Below, piece by piece: positions 8,949 to 18,248 of a stretch of 64,000 nt of DNA; position 1 is the first letter of the stretch; each line of letters starts with the position of its first letter. The notes under the pieces are model-generated. The model was not told the DNA's origin. It made no database searches and saw nothing but the letters and a program-made list of their open reading frames with translations. Both the position numbers and the translations under genes were made by a program. Origin of the DNA: Luteolibacter ambystomatis (GTDB taxonomy: Bacteria; Verrucomicrobiota; Verrucomicrobiia; Verrucomicrobiales; Akkermansiaceae); NCBI RefSeq assembly GCF_018137965.1, contig NZ_CP073100.1, forward strand, positions 1,612,001 to 1,676,000. Reading direction: 5' to 3'.

Positions 8949-10145
8949 ATGGCCAACCGCCCAACCGATTTTGACCCCGCCTTCCGGTCGCATGCACCGG
9001 GATACTGGCCGGAGGATGCGATGGAGCACTGGAACGACCACAAGTGGCAGCTCCGCAACCGCATCGATTCCCTCTCTGATCTGGAGAGCCGCATCAACCT
9101 CACTGACGAGGAACGCGCCGGCGTCCTCCTCGCCGGCACCAAGCTGGCGATGGCGATCACGCCGCATTTCTTCAACCTGATCGACAAGGACGATCCGGAT
9201 TGCCCGATCCGTCGCCAGGTCATCCCACGCATTGACGAAGGATGGACCGCACCGGAGGAAATGGCGGACCCCTGCGGCGAGGACAGCCACATGCCGGTGC
9301 CCGGCCTCGTCCACCGCTACCCGGACCGCGTGCTGTTCCTCGTGACCGACCGCTGCGCGTCCTATTGCCGCTACTGCACCCGCTCCCGCGTGGTGTCCGG
9401 CGTGGGTGAGCAGCATCTGGAAACGCAGATGGAGCGGGCCTTCCAGTATCTGGAGCGCACTCCGCAGGTGCGGGACGTGCTGCTGTCCGGCGGCGATCCG
9501 CTGCTGTTCAGCGATGACAAGCTGGACAAGATTCTCACCCGCCTGCGCTCGATCCCGCACATCCAGTTCGTGCGCATCGGCTCGCGCATCCCGATCTTCC
9601 TTCCGCAGCGCATCACGCCGGAGCTGTGCGCGATGTTGAAGAAGCACCACCCGCTCTTCATCTCTGTTCACACGAACCATCCGCGTGAGCTGACGACGGA
9701 AGTCCGTGATGCACTCGGTCGACTCGCCGACGCCGGTATTCCGCTGGGCAATCAGAGTGTGTTGCTGCGCGGCATCAATGATTCGGTGGAAGTGCAGAAA
9801 GCGCTCGTTCACAAGCTGCTGATGTGCCGGGTGCGACCCTACTACCTCTACCAGTGCGACCTCATCACGGGCTCCTCGCACCTGCGCACCAGTGTGACGA
9901 AGGGCTTGGAGATCATCGAGGGCCTGCGTGGCCATACCACCGGCTACGCCGTGCCACAGTTCGTGATCGATGGCCCCGGCGGCGGCGGCAAGATCCCGCT
10001 CAACCCGGAATACGTGGTCACCCGCGAACCGGGCCGCGTGATCCTGCGCAACTACGAGGGCGGCATTTTCGAATACGCCGAGCCCACGCCGATTCCTGCG
10101 GATGCTCTCGCGGCGCTGCATGAGAAGGCGTTGGAGACGGCGTGA
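8949..10145 (+). CDS. kamA: KamA-family radical SAM aminomutase (lysine 2,3-aminomutase-like)
   Basis: Iron-sulphur, SAM- and PLP-dependent enzyme of 398 residues; lysine 2,3-aminomutase moves the amino group of L-lysine to give beta-lysine. The radical SAM cluster motif CxxxCxxC is Cys136, Cys140, Cys143 (RCASYCRYCTRSR). The PLP-binding lysine of the family fits Lys348 in PGGGGKIPLNPEY. The length is closer to true KamA (~416) than to EpmB (~340), so a metabolic role in lysine use is favoured over elongation-factor P modification, but the sequence alone cannot decide. It is divergent from a winged-helix regulator. Confidence 0.88.
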   Translation: MANRPTDFDPAFRSHAPGYWPEDAMEHWNDHKWQLRNRIDSLSDLESRINLTDEERAGVLLAGTKLAMAITPHFFNLIDKDDPDCPIRRQVIPRIDEGWTAPEEMADPCGEDSHMPVPGLVHRYPDRVLFLVTDRCASYCRYCTRSRVVSGVGEQHLETQMERAFQYLERTPQVRDVLLSGGDPLLFSDDKLDKILTRLRSIPHIQFVRIGSRIPIFLPQRITPELCAMLKKHHPLFISVHTNHPRELTTEVRDALGRLADAGIPLGNQSVLLRGINDSVEVQKALVHKLLMCRVRPYYLYQCDLITGSSHLRTSVTKGLEIIEGLRGHTTGYAVPQFVIDGPGGGGKIPLNPEYVVTREPGRVILRNYEGGIFEYAEPTPIPADALAALHEKALETA

Positions 10146-10218
10146 GGCCCTCGCTCTTCCAAAGCAGCGTCCCCTTTCCCACTGCACCCGTCCGCGGTTC
10201 CTGCCATCCTGCGCGCAA

Positions 10219-10635
10219 ATGAAAACGCGCATGGCCGGATTGCGGACGGAGCAATCCAGCACGGTGATGAAACTGGCGCTGCTGAAGCGGAAGCTTGCGC
10301 GCCTCGATCGGGAATGGATCCACTTTCGTGAGGCTGCCCTCATCCGCGACGCACACGGGGGCAAGGAACCTTCGGCCTTCCGCTGCGTGATGCGGGCCGG
10401 GGCTATGACCCTGCTCGGCCTCTTGGTCGCCGGGGTGCCTTGGTTCGCGGTCGCCTATGTCGCCAAGGCGGCGTTGGTTGCTGTCACCGGCATTGGAATG
10501 ACGATCCTTTGTCTCGGCTGGCATCATTTCGCCGAGGGGCTCTCCCGGGTTTCGCGTTTCAACCGCCAGCGTCGCCGTTACCAGACCCGTCGCCGTGAGA
10601 TCGTGGCCCTGATCCGCCACGAGCAATCCCGCTAA
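10219..10635 (+). CDS. Small two-helix membrane protein, unknown function
   Basis: Predicted 138-residue protein (start at 10219; 10231 is also possible). A charged N-terminal half (TVMKLALLKRKLARLDREW), possibly helical, precedes two adjacent hydrophobic segments at about 58-77 and 80-97 (AGAMTLLGLLVAGVPWFAVAY and VAVTGIGMTILCLGW). A very basic tail follows (RFNRQRRRYQTRRREI). No recognised family. It lies 73 bases after kamA, in the same direction. Confidence 0.6.
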   Translation: MKTRMAGLRTEQSSTVMKLALLKRKLARLDREWIHFREAALIRDAHGGKEPSAFRCVMRAGAMTLLGLLVAGVPWFAVAYVAKAALVAVTGIGMTILCLGWHHFAEGLSRVSRFNRQRRRYQTRRREIVALIRHEQSR

Positions 10636-10708
10636 AAAAGCGAACGGGTTTGCCGCATTCCGCGCATGTTTTGCGTCAAACGGTCAAGACACGGGTGCGA
10701 TCTTATAG

Positions 10709-13700
10709 ATGATGAGCATCCAATCCGTTCGTGACCGGCTGAGCCGGGTGAAGAAGCAGAAGATCGACGACAAGGCCTTGGCCACCGAGGCGGTGGAACT
10801 CGCCGCCGATCTTCTCGACTCGGCCAGGAACGAACAGCGGATCTCGGAACGCCGCCAGGCCGCCCAGATGGCCCGCATGATGGTGGATCCCGCGGGCAAG
10901 GCCTTCACGCTGGCGATGGCGGATCAGGTCTTCCGTCCCCCCACGCACTCCCGCTCCGCGGCGCAGTTCCGCCACCTCGTCGAGGGTTACGGCGTGCCCC
11001 ATTACCTTTCCATGCCGGAGCGTGTGGCCATGAAGGCCGGTGCGACTTTCTCGGCGGTGGCTCCGGATATCGTGATGCCCGCCGTCACCAGCGCCATGCG
11101 TTCCCAGAGTGCTTCGGTGATTCTTCCCGCGGAGGATGACAAGTTGAAGCCCCTGCTCGCCCGCCGCAAGCAAGCCGGCATGCGAATGAATCTGAACCAG
11201 CTCGGTGAAGCCATCCTCGGCGAAGGCGAGGCAGCCCATCGCATCGAAGCCGTCATCGCCCGCCTCAAGTCGCCGGATTGCGACTACCTCTCGGTGAAGA
11301 TCTCCGCGATCTTCTCCCAGATCCATCTCGTCGGCGAGCAGGAGACGCTCGCGCGCATCACGGAGCGCCTGCGCGAACTCTACCGCGTGGCCATCCAGAA
11401 CCCGATCAACGGCAAGCCGAAGTTCGTGAACCTGGACATGGAGGAATACCGCGACCTCCACCTCACCTGTGATGCCTTCCGCACCGTGCTCGATGAACCG
11501 GAGTTCATGAAGCTGGAAGCGGGCATCGTGCTCCAGGCCTACCTGCCGGATTCCTGGCCGGTGCAGAAGGATCTCATCGCCTGGGCGAAAGATCGCGTCG
11601 CACGCGGTGGCGCGGGCATCAAGATCCGCATCGTGAAGGGCGCGAACCTCGCCATGGAAAGTGTGGAGGCCGAGTTGCACGATTGGCCGCTCGCTCCTTA
11701 CGACACCAAGGAAGAGGTGGACGCAAATTTCAAGCGCATGGTCCACGAGGCCTGCAAGCCGGAGACCGCGAAGTATGTCCGCCATGGCGTGGCCAGCCAC
11801 AACCTTTTCGACATCGCCTACACCCTGCTGCTGCGCGCCCGCGAAGGCACCGAGGACAAGGTCGAGTTCGAGATGCTCGAAGGCATGGCCAACCATCAGG
11901 CCCGTGCCGTGCACGAGGTTGCCGGTGGCCTGCTCCTCTACGCGCCGGTGGTGAGCCGTGAGGATTTCCACAGCGCCATCGCCTACCTCGTTCGCCGTCT
12001 GGACGAGAACACCTCCGAGGAAAACTTCCTCCACGACCTCTTCGACATCGCTCCCGGCAATGCCGCCTGGAAGCGCCAGGAAGAGCGTTTCCTCCGCGCC
12101 TGCGCCCGCAAGGACACCGTGCTCGCCGGACCGAAGCGTCATCAGGACCGCGCTACCGAGCACACTGTGGCTCTGCCGGTGGATGTGCCGTTCCACAATG
12201 CCGATGACACCGACTACTCGCTTCCCCAGAACCGCCAGTGGATTCGCAAGACCATTGATGCAGCCCGTGGGGTTGCTATCGCAGACATTCCCTTGGTGAT
12301 TGCTGGCAAGGAAGAAGCCGGTGCTTCTCAAACCATCGGCCGCGATCCCTCCCGTCCCGGCGTGGATGCCTACCGCCATGCGTTGGCGGGCCCCGAGCAA
12401 GTCGAACGCGCGTTGCAAGCCGCCGTTTCCGCACGCACCTCCTGGCAGGCCCTCGGTTATGAAGGCCGTGCCGAACTCCTTCGCAAGGTCGCGGCGGAAG
12501 TCGCCAATGCCCGCGGCGAGGCAACCGCCACCATGATGCTCGATGGAGGCAAGGCCGTCACCGAGTCCGATGGCGAGATCTCGGAAGCCATCGATTTCGC
12601 CAACTACTACGCGCGTGGTTTTTCCGCCGCCGGTTTCGACGATGGCGCGGAGTTCGAGCCCTTCGGCACCGTGCTGGTCACACCGCCGTGGAACTTCCCC
12701 TTCGCGATCCCGCTCGGCAGCGTGCTGGCGGCCCTGATCGGCGGCAACACCGTCATCTTCAAACCCGCTCCGGAAACCGTGCTCACCGGTTGGGTGATGA
12801 TCAACTGCCTGTGGCGCGCCGGGATTCCGAAAGACGTGCTCCAGTTCGTCCCTTGTCCGGACAATGAGATCGGCAGGTCGCTCGTCACCGATGACCGTAT
12901 CGGTGCGGTCATCCTCACCGGTGCCTATGAAACGGCACGCATGTTCCTCGACTGGAAACCGTCGCTGCGCCTTTTCGCGGAAACCAGCGGCAAAAACTCG
13001 CTGGTCGTCACCGCCGCCGCCGACCCGGATCAGGCCGTGAAGGATCTGGTGAAGAGTGCCTTTGGCCACGCTGGTCAGAAGTGCTCCGCGGCCTCGCTCG
13101 GCATCATCGAGGCCGAGGTGTATGACAACCCTGGTTTCCGCAAGCAGCTCAAGGACGCCGCCAGCTCGCTGCGGGTCGCCGGTTCATGGAACCTCGATTC
13201 CATCGTCACCCCTGTCATCCGCGAGCCGGGCGCGGAGCTCGAGCGCGCGCTTACCTCGCTGGAGCCTGGTGAGGAATGGTTGCTGGAACCAAAGATGGTC
13301 GATGGCAATCCGTGCCTGTGGTCGCCCGGTATCAAGCTCGGGGTCGATCCGCAGGGCTGGTACCGCCGCACCGAGTGCTTCGGCCCGGTGCTCGGCCTGA
13401 TCCGCGCCAATGACGTGAAGCACGCCATCCGTATCCAGAATGATTCCAATTTCGCGCTTACGGGTGGCATCAGCTCGCTGGACGATCGCGAAATCGACCT
13501 GTGGCGCGAAAAGGTCGAGGTCGGCAACGCCTACATCAACCGTCCGATTACGGGAGCCATCGTACAACGCCAGCCGTTCGGTGGTTGGAAGCGATCCTGC
13601 TTCGGCCCCGGCTCGAAGGCTGGCGGCCCGAACTACTGCCAGCTCTTCGGCACCTGGACGAATGCCGGGCTCCCACAGCAGACGGCCAAACCCGGTCCAT

Positions 13701-14257
13701 CCGCCGCCGCTCTTTTGGAGAGGCTCGTCGCCGCATTGCCGGACCATGCAACAGAACTCACCGCAGCCGCGGGCAGCGATGCCCTATGGAATGCCCGCGA
13801 GTTCTCCAAGGAGCACGATCCAAGCGGCCTGCGCTTCGAATCGAACGTCTTCCGCTACCGCAAATTCCAGCGCGCCCTGATCCGTATCGGTAAAAATACT
13901 TCCGATCCCGAGCTTGCCCGCCTGTTGCTGGTCGCAGCCGCGATGAATGTGCCTGTTAGTATTTCCACGGAGATTCCCCGCACGTGGCTTGGAGGTCTTG
14001 GCTTCGAGATCATCGTGGAATCCGAAGCAGCTTTGGCCGCAAGATTGCCTTCCATTTCCGATCAATTCGGAGTGCTGCGCGCGCCCAATGCTACGGCCAG
14101 CTTGAAATCCGCAGCCATCGCCGCCGGCCTCCGCTGGGCGGATGGAAACGTTCTTTACAATGCCCGGTTGGAATGGCCGGCGTGGCTTCGTGAGCAAGCT
14201 GTTTCTGAAACGCGCCATCGCTACGGAAACCTCTTGCCGAAGCCGTCGGAATTGTAG
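10709..14257 (+). CDS. putA: Bifunctional proline dehydrogenase / L-glutamate gamma-semialdehyde dehydrogenase
   Basis: Converts proline to glutamate in two linked steps, passing electrons to the quinone pool and NAD+. It has 1182 residues. A FAD-dependent TIM-barrel proline dehydrogenase lies at ~60-460 (YLPDSWPVQKDLIAWA, RIVKGANLAME). An aldehyde dehydrogenase domain follows at ~530-1000, with the catalytic Cys792 in GHAGQKCSA and Glu758 in FAETSGKN. A C-terminal extension of about 180 residues has no clear catalytic motif and may be the family's structural tail domain. No N-terminal ribbon-helix-helix is seen, so it should be an enzyme only and not the DNA-binding PutA of enterics. ATG codons occur at 10709 and 10712. 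Confidence 0.95.
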   Translation: MMSIQSVRDRLSRVKKQKIDDKALATEAVELAADLLDSARNEQRISERRQAAQMARMMVDPAGKAFTLAMADQVFRPPTHSRSAAQFRHLVEGYGVPHYLSMPERVAMKAGATFSAVAPDIVMPAVTSAMRSQSASVILPAEDDKLKPLLARRKQAGMRMNLNQLGEAILGEGEAAHRIEAVIARLKSPDCDYLSVKISAIFSQIHLVGEQETLARITERLRELYRVAIQNPINGKPKFVNLDMEEYRDLHLTCDAFRTVLDEPEFMKLEAGIVLQAYLPDSWPVQKDLIAWAKDRVARGGAGIKIRIVKGANLAMESVEAELHDWPLAPYDTKEEVDANFKRMVHEACKPETAKYVRHGVASHNLFDIAYTLLLRAREGTEDKVEFEMLEGMANHQARAVHEVAGGLLLYAPVVSREDFHSAIAYLVRRLDENTSEENFLHDLFDIAPGNAAWKRQEERFLRACARKDTVLAGPKRHQDRATEHTVALPVDVPFHNADDTDYSLPQNRQWIRKTIDAARGVAIADIPLVIAGKEEAGASQTIGRDPSRPGVDAYRHALAGPEQVERALQAAVSARTSWQALGYEGRAELLRKVAAEVANARGEATATMMLDGGKAVTESDGEISEAIDFANYYARGFSAAGFDDGAEFEPFGTVLVTPPWNFPFAIPLGSVLAALIGGNTVIFKPAPETVLTGWVMINCLWRAGIPKDVLQFVPCPDNEIGRSLVTDDRIGAVILTGAYETARMFLDWKPSLRLFAETSGKNSLVVTAAADPDQAVKDLVKSAFGHAGQKCSAASLGIIEAEVYDNPGFRKQLKDAASSLRVAGSWNLDSIVTPVIREPGAELERALTSLEPGEEWLLEPKMVDGNPCLWSPGIKLGVDPQGWYRRTECFGPVLGLIRANDVKHAIRIQNDSNFALTGGISSLDDREIDLWREKVEVGNAYINRPITGAIVQRQPFGGWKRSCFGPGSKAGGPNYCQLFGTWTNAGLPQQTAKPGPSAAALLERLVAALPDHATELTAAAGSDALWNAREFSKEHDPSGLRFESNVFRYRKFQRALIRIGKNTSDPELARLLLVAAAMNVPVSISTEIPRTWLGGLGFEIIVESEAALAARLPSISDQFGVLRAPNATASLKSAAIAAGLRWADGNVLYNARLEWPAWLREQAVSETRHRYGNLLPKPSEL

Positions 14258-14336
14258 AATTGAACTCCGCTCCTGCCGCGCATCGCCATCGGGAAATCCG
14301 GGGGGAGAACTCGATGGTCGCGCGGTAGGGGCACTT

Positions 14337-14358
14337 GGTTTGTTGAAGGTGACAAACC
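14337..14358. terminator. Weak convergent terminator hairpin
   Basis: GGTTTGT (14337-14343) pairs with ACAAACC (14352-14358) around an eight-base loop, in the 110-base gap between the convergent stops of putA and the DUF5690-like gene. There is no T-run. The remainder of the gap holds nothing else recognisable. Confidence 0.3.
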
Positions 14359-14367
14359 TGAACGGGT

Positions 14368-15699
14368 TCAAGCCCCGGAAGCATGCTCCCCTTCCGTATC
14401 CTTCGGTTTCCAACGAAGGAAATAGACCATCGCCATGGCCGTCAGCGGGATTCCGCCCAGTGCCATCAGGATGCTGAAACTCTTGAAAAAGTACAGCCAG
14501 CTGTCCTTGGAAGCGAAAAGGTCCCGGTAGAGCTGGACGACCACGGAACCACTGTATCCCAAGGCATCGGCCACGTAGATGGCGAACACTGCCGTGCCTT
14601 GGAAACGTGTCGCTGCAATGGTGCGGTCGAACAGCACGCTCCCGAAAGGCACATACGCCAGATAGGCTCCGAGCCCCGTGGCGATCATCCACATTTCGCC
14701 ACCGAGTTTTCCCGCCGTATAGAGCCACGTGGATCCCCCCAGCAGCGCCAGGCCGCCGATCATCAGGCCATACACCCAGCGCAAGGCCGTGCGGTTGTCC
14801 TTCACCAGATAGATCAACGCCAGAGCGGCCATCACGCCAAAGGCCACCGGTCGCTCGGTCCTTGAAAAGGCGGCCGGATCATGGATTCCCATCTCGGCGA
14901 ACAACTCGCTTTGATAGTTGTCCCGGAAATCACGATAGGCGGTCAGGAACAGATACGCGATGCACAGCATCACCAGTCCCGGAAGGAACTTCATCAGAAA
15001 GGAATGGCGGCCGGCATGATCGAGGCGGTCGCGCGGCGAGCGCTCCCTTACATCTTCCGCGCCCGGGGGATGCAGCAGCGAAAGCATCCACACCGAGAGC
15101 AACAGCAAGGGGACGAACAATGCTCCGGTCACAAAAGGCATCCAGAACTCCCCCACTCCTTCCCTCATCAGCCATTGGCCCAAGCGTTTCACCTCACCGC
15201 TGGCGAGAATATATGAACACGACAAGGCCGCGAGGAGCAGTTCGGAAACCTTCCGCCCCTCCAACTGCCGCACGATCAGGCCCCATACCGTCCCCAACGG
15301 AATGCCATTGATGAAGATGGCCAGGATCTTGAACGGCAGCGGCACCACGGCGAAGACCAGCAGTGCCAGCCAGGCGACGCCGATCATTCCCAACACCGCT
15401 CGTCCGAGCGCCTTGCGGCGGATTTCCGAGCAGAACTTCATCCCCCAGAATTTCGCGACGCCGTAGCCCATGAGTTGGGCGATCACGAAAACGGTCTTCG
15501 GCGTCAGGTTCGACCCCAGCCAATCCCAGCCGAAGGAAACATCGGTATAGCCCGCCGCGCTGAACGGCCGCCGGAATGCATACATGCAGAAATACGCGGT
15601 GAACGCCGCCAAAGCCGCATGAACCGTCAGCCAAAAGGATGATTCATCCAATTTCCGCTGCCAACGCTCCACGAGTCCTTTGATTCCCACAACCTCCAC
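14368..15699 (-). CDS. MFS-like multi-pass membrane protein (DUF5690-like)
   Basis: Integral membrane protein of 443 residues with about 12 hydrophobic segments. The N-terminal FTAYFCMYAFRRPFSAAGY and the overall layout resemble the DUF5690 family, a major-facilitator-like group common in Bacteroidetes and Verrucomicrobia whose substrate is not known. The N-terminus (about 25 residues) is cytoplasmic and charged. It is convergent with putA and does not clearly belong to an operon. Confidence 0.75.
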   Translation of the reverse strand: MEVVGIKGLVERWQRKLDESSFWLTVHAALAAFTAYFCMYAFRRPFSAAGYTDVSFGWDWLGSNLTPKTVFVIAQLMGYGVAKFWGMKFCSEIRRKALGRAVLGMIGVAWLALLVFAVVPLPFKILAIFINGIPLGTVWGLIVRQLEGRKVSELLLAALSCSYILASGEVKRLGQWLMREGVGEFWMPFVTGALFVPLLLLSVWMLSLLHPPGAEDVRERSPRDRLDHAGRHSFLMKFLPGLVMLCIAYLFLTAYRDFRDNYQSELFAEMGIHDPAAFSRTERPVAFGVMAALALIYLVKDNRTALRWVYGLMIGGLALLGGSTWLYTAGKLGGEMWMIATGLGAYLAYVPFGSVLFDRTIAATRFQGTAVFAIYVADALGYSGSVVVQLYRDLFASKDSWLYFFKSFSILMALGGIPLTAMAMVYFLRWKPKDTEGEHASGA

Positions 15700-15797
15700 T
15701 AACCCGCCAAACGGTCCGCGGGCAAGAATCCTGTCGTGAATATCCAGCCATTGACCACGGCGGACTCCCGGTTACTCTGCCGCCCCGCATTCGACCC

Positions 15798-16649
15798 ATG
15801 GCCGGCTTCTTCAAATCCCTCTACAACAAGATCACCAATCGTGCGGAAATCGATTGGGATGACCTGGAAGCCGATCTGATCGGTGCCGACCTCGGCGTAC
15901 GGCTGGCGGGAGGGATCATCGATGAATTGAAGGATCTCGGCCGCCAGGTCTCCGCAGAGGACGTGGTGGAGGTCACCCGCCGCCAGATTTCCTCGAAGCT
16001 CCCGCCGAATGCTCCGCCTTTCCTGCTGCGTCCGGATGGCAAGCCCTTCGTGATTCTCGTCGTCGGCGTCAATGGCACCGGCAAGACCACCTCCACCGCC
16101 AAGCTGGGCCACTGGCTCCAGAAAAAGGGGCACTCGGTGGTGATGGCCGCTGCGGATACCTTCCGCGCCGCCGCGGTCGAGCAACTCCAGCGCTGGGGCG
16201 ACCGCCTCAACCTGCCGGTGGTGAAGGGCGCGCCCAATGCCGATCCCTCCTCGGTCTGCTACAATGCCCACCAGAAGGCGATCACCGATGGCGCGCGCTT
16301 CCTGCTCTGCGACACCGCCGGCCGCCTCCACACCCGCCACAATCTGATGGAGGAACTCACGAAAATCCGCCGTACGATCGCCAAACAGGACGAGACGGCG
16401 CCACATCTCACATTGCTGGTGGTGGATGCCACCACCGGCTCCAATGCACTCCAGCAGGCGAAGGAATTCCACAAGGCCAGTCCGCTCGATGGATTGGTGG
16501 TCACGAAACTTGATGGTTCCGGAAAAGGCGGAGTTGCCGTGGCGATCTACGAACAACTCGGCATCGCCCCGCGCTTCATCGGCACGGGTGAGGAACCCGA
16601 TGCCTTCTCACCATTCGAGAAGGACAAGTTCGTGGCGGAGATTCTCTGA
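15798..16649 (+). CDS. ftsY: Signal recognition particle receptor FtsY
   Basis: SRP-receptor GTPase that docks ribosome-SRP complexes at the membrane for insertion of membrane proteins. It has 283 residues: an N domain at 1-85 and a G domain with GVNGTGKTTSTAKL (P-loop), DTFRAAAVEQL, DTAGRLHT and TKLDGSGKGG. The acidic A domain of E. coli FtsY is absent, as in many short FtsY proteins. The stop is 10 bases from the stop of the convergent AraC-type gene. Confidence 0.95.
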   Translation: MAGFFKSLYNKITNRAEIDWDDLEADLIGADLGVRLAGGIIDELKDLGRQVSAEDVVEVTRRQISSKLPPNAPPFLLRPDGKPFVILVVGVNGTGKTTSTAKLGHWLQKKGHSVVMAAADTFRAAAVEQLQRWGDRLNLPVVKGAPNADPSSVCYNAHQKAITDGARFLLCDTAGRLHTRHNLMEELTKIRRTIAKQDETAPHLTLLVVDATTGSNALQQAKEFHKASPLDGLVVTKLDGSGKGGVAVAIYEQLGIAPRFIGTGEEPDAFSPFEKDKFVAEIL

Positions 16650-16659
16650 CGGGGATTGT

Positions 16660-17565
16660 TCAATCCTGCGCTTTTGCCGCCCGCCATTTGGTCGGGGAAG
16701 TGCCGGTGATTCTGGTGAAGGTACGATTGAACTGCGAGATCGACTGGAAGCCCACATCGAAGGCCACCGAGGAAACCCGCGAATCCACCTTGAGCAGCTC
16801 CTTCTTGGCCCGCTCGATCCGGCGACGGCTGATATAGTCCGTCATCGTAAGGCCGGTCACCTCCCGGAAGATCCGGCAGAAATGCGATTCGCTGAAACCC
16901 GCCACGCGGGCGACCGAACTCAGGGTGATCGGTTCGTGCAGGCGCGTTTCAATGAACTCCCGGGCCTTCGCCACCGATGACGGTTCCTCGCTCTGGCCCT
17001 GCACTGCCAGCAGATCCGCCTGTTGGCCGAGTTGGAGGGCAAAGCTCTGGAGCAGGAAGATCATGCTGGAGTAGCGCACGGGCTCCACCGCCCGGGTTTG
17101 GAAGAACGTCGAACGCAGCAGTTCGATCGTTCCGGTATCCAGACCATTGCGACCGATCTTTTCCAACAAACCTCCGAAGTCCTGCTCCGTGGGTTGCTGG
17201 GAAAACACCTGGCCGGTCTTCAGATATCCCAGGATACAGTCCTGAAAGCGGACCGGAATGGCAGACGACACCAATCCGGCAAAACAATGGCAGGAGGTCG
17301 GCCCGTTCACCTCCGCCTCCTCAAGCAACCTGCGGTTCGTCTCGATGCAAGCGAAGCAGGAGTTTTTGCAGAGGTTGAGCGCCTCGCACAGCTCCGCTGT
17401 TCCCGGTGTTCCAATTTCGACGCAGCGGTCCTCCAGATCCGTCCCGGAAAATTGCAGCGGCAGTCCGGTCGCGTTCCGGAAAGCCTCCTGATAGACCCGG
17501 AAAATCTCCGACTCCCTCAGGCGTTGCAGGAGCATGGATTCCAATGATGGACTCGGATGGTTCAT
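16660..17565 (-). CDS. PocR-domain AraC-family transcriptional regulator
   Basis: A 301-residue regulator. The N-terminal half (~20-175) is a PocR-type ligand-sensing domain with the Cys-rich stretch LCKNSCFACIETNRR and SCHCFAG. The C-terminal ~100 residues (AREFIETRLHEPITLSSVAR to SPTKWRAAK) are a double helix-turn-helix of the AraC/XylS type. PocR domains sense small hydrocarbon-derived ligands in the few cases known. It lies 14 bases downstream of an unknown gene and a dioxygenase gene on the same strand and may regulate them. Confidence 0.88.
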   Translation of the reverse strand: MNHPSPSLESMLLQRLRESEIFRVYQEAFRNATGLPLQFSGTDLEDRCVEIGTPGTAELCEALNLCKNSCFACIETNRRLLEEAEVNGPTSCHCFAGLVSSAIPVRFQDCILGYLKTGQVFSQQPTEQDFGGLLEKIGRNGLDTGTIELLRSTFFQTRAVEPVRYSSMIFLLQSFALQLGQQADLLAVQGQSEEPSSVAKAREFIETRLHEPITLSSVARVAGFSESHFCRIFREVTGLTMTDYISRRRIERAKKELLKVDSRVSSVAFDVGFQSISQFNRTFTRITGTSPTKWRAAKAQD

Positions 17566-17579
17566 TGGGGGGGAGCCGG

Positions 17580-18200
17580 TTATTCCGCGCTGAAACGGAA
17601 GCGCCAGTCCGGCTGACGATTGGATTGGGAAATGTTCCGGATTCCGAAGCGGCTTGTCACGTCCACACTGGGTGCGGGAGTTGGGTTTTTGGTCCGATCC
17701 CAGTCGATGAAACCATCCGCGATTCGCGCAGGCAGCAGGCTGTTCGGCACCGCGGAGGCGGAAAGATACAAATCCGCATGACGTTCATCTCCCATGGCAA
17801 CTTGAAAAACATCCGACTCACTGGCTGAGGCGGTGGCGGGCACGGTTCCTTGCAGCACCACATACCCCCTGCGCAGGATCGCGGTGCAGACGGCGGCAAG
17901 CTCGCTGCGTGGATGCTGGCGGTTCGGGATGGCGAGCAGATGACGCTGACAGGGATCGGCGGCAATTTGCTCCAAGAGATCCGGAAGAAAGGAAATCCAG
18001 CGTCCCTCGTAGGCCGGATTCCGTTCATTCAACTCACAGGCCACCGCCCACGCCAATACCTCGGGATCACGGTGAACCGGCTCGATGACGATCGACCGCG
18101 CCACCTCAGGAGAGGAGAAGAACAGCCATTGATGGAAGTCGTTGAGGGACCGAGCGAGCATGAACGCACCTTGGGGGAAGTGGAGCATGATAGATTTCAC
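17580..18200 (-). CDS. Hypothetical protein between dioxygenase and AraC-type regulator
   Basis: Predicted 206-residue soluble protein; a second ATG at 18188 (MLHFPQGAF) could be the real start. No membrane helix, signal or family motif recognised. It is kept because it fills the gap between two same-strand genes with short spacing (48 bases after the dioxygenase, 14 before the regulator), which suggests an operon. Confidence 0.6.
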   Translation of the reverse strand: MKSIMLHFPQGAFMLARSLNDFHQWLFFSSPEVARSIVIEPVHRDPEVLAWAVACELNERNPAYEGRWISFLPDLLEQIAADPCQRHLLAIPNRQHPRSELAAVCTAILRRGYVVLQGTVPATASASESDVFQVAMGDERHADLYLSASAVPNSLLPARIADGFIDWDRTKNPTPAPSVDVTSRFGIRNISQSNRQPDWRFRFSAE

Positions 18201-18248
18201 GGAATCGCGCTCCGCATGAATTGCTCAACTCTGCGCGGATTCCGTGGT

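Noticed and set aside
8827-8997. N-terminal extension of the winged-helix regulator
   Set aside because: The extra 57 residues overlap the start of the divergent kamA-like gene and lack a helix-turn-helix or conserved sense.
10703-13069. A 788-codon minus-strand frame antisense to putA (and a 533-codon one antisense to kamA)
   Set aside because: No domain, no start signals, shadow of conserved sense genes.
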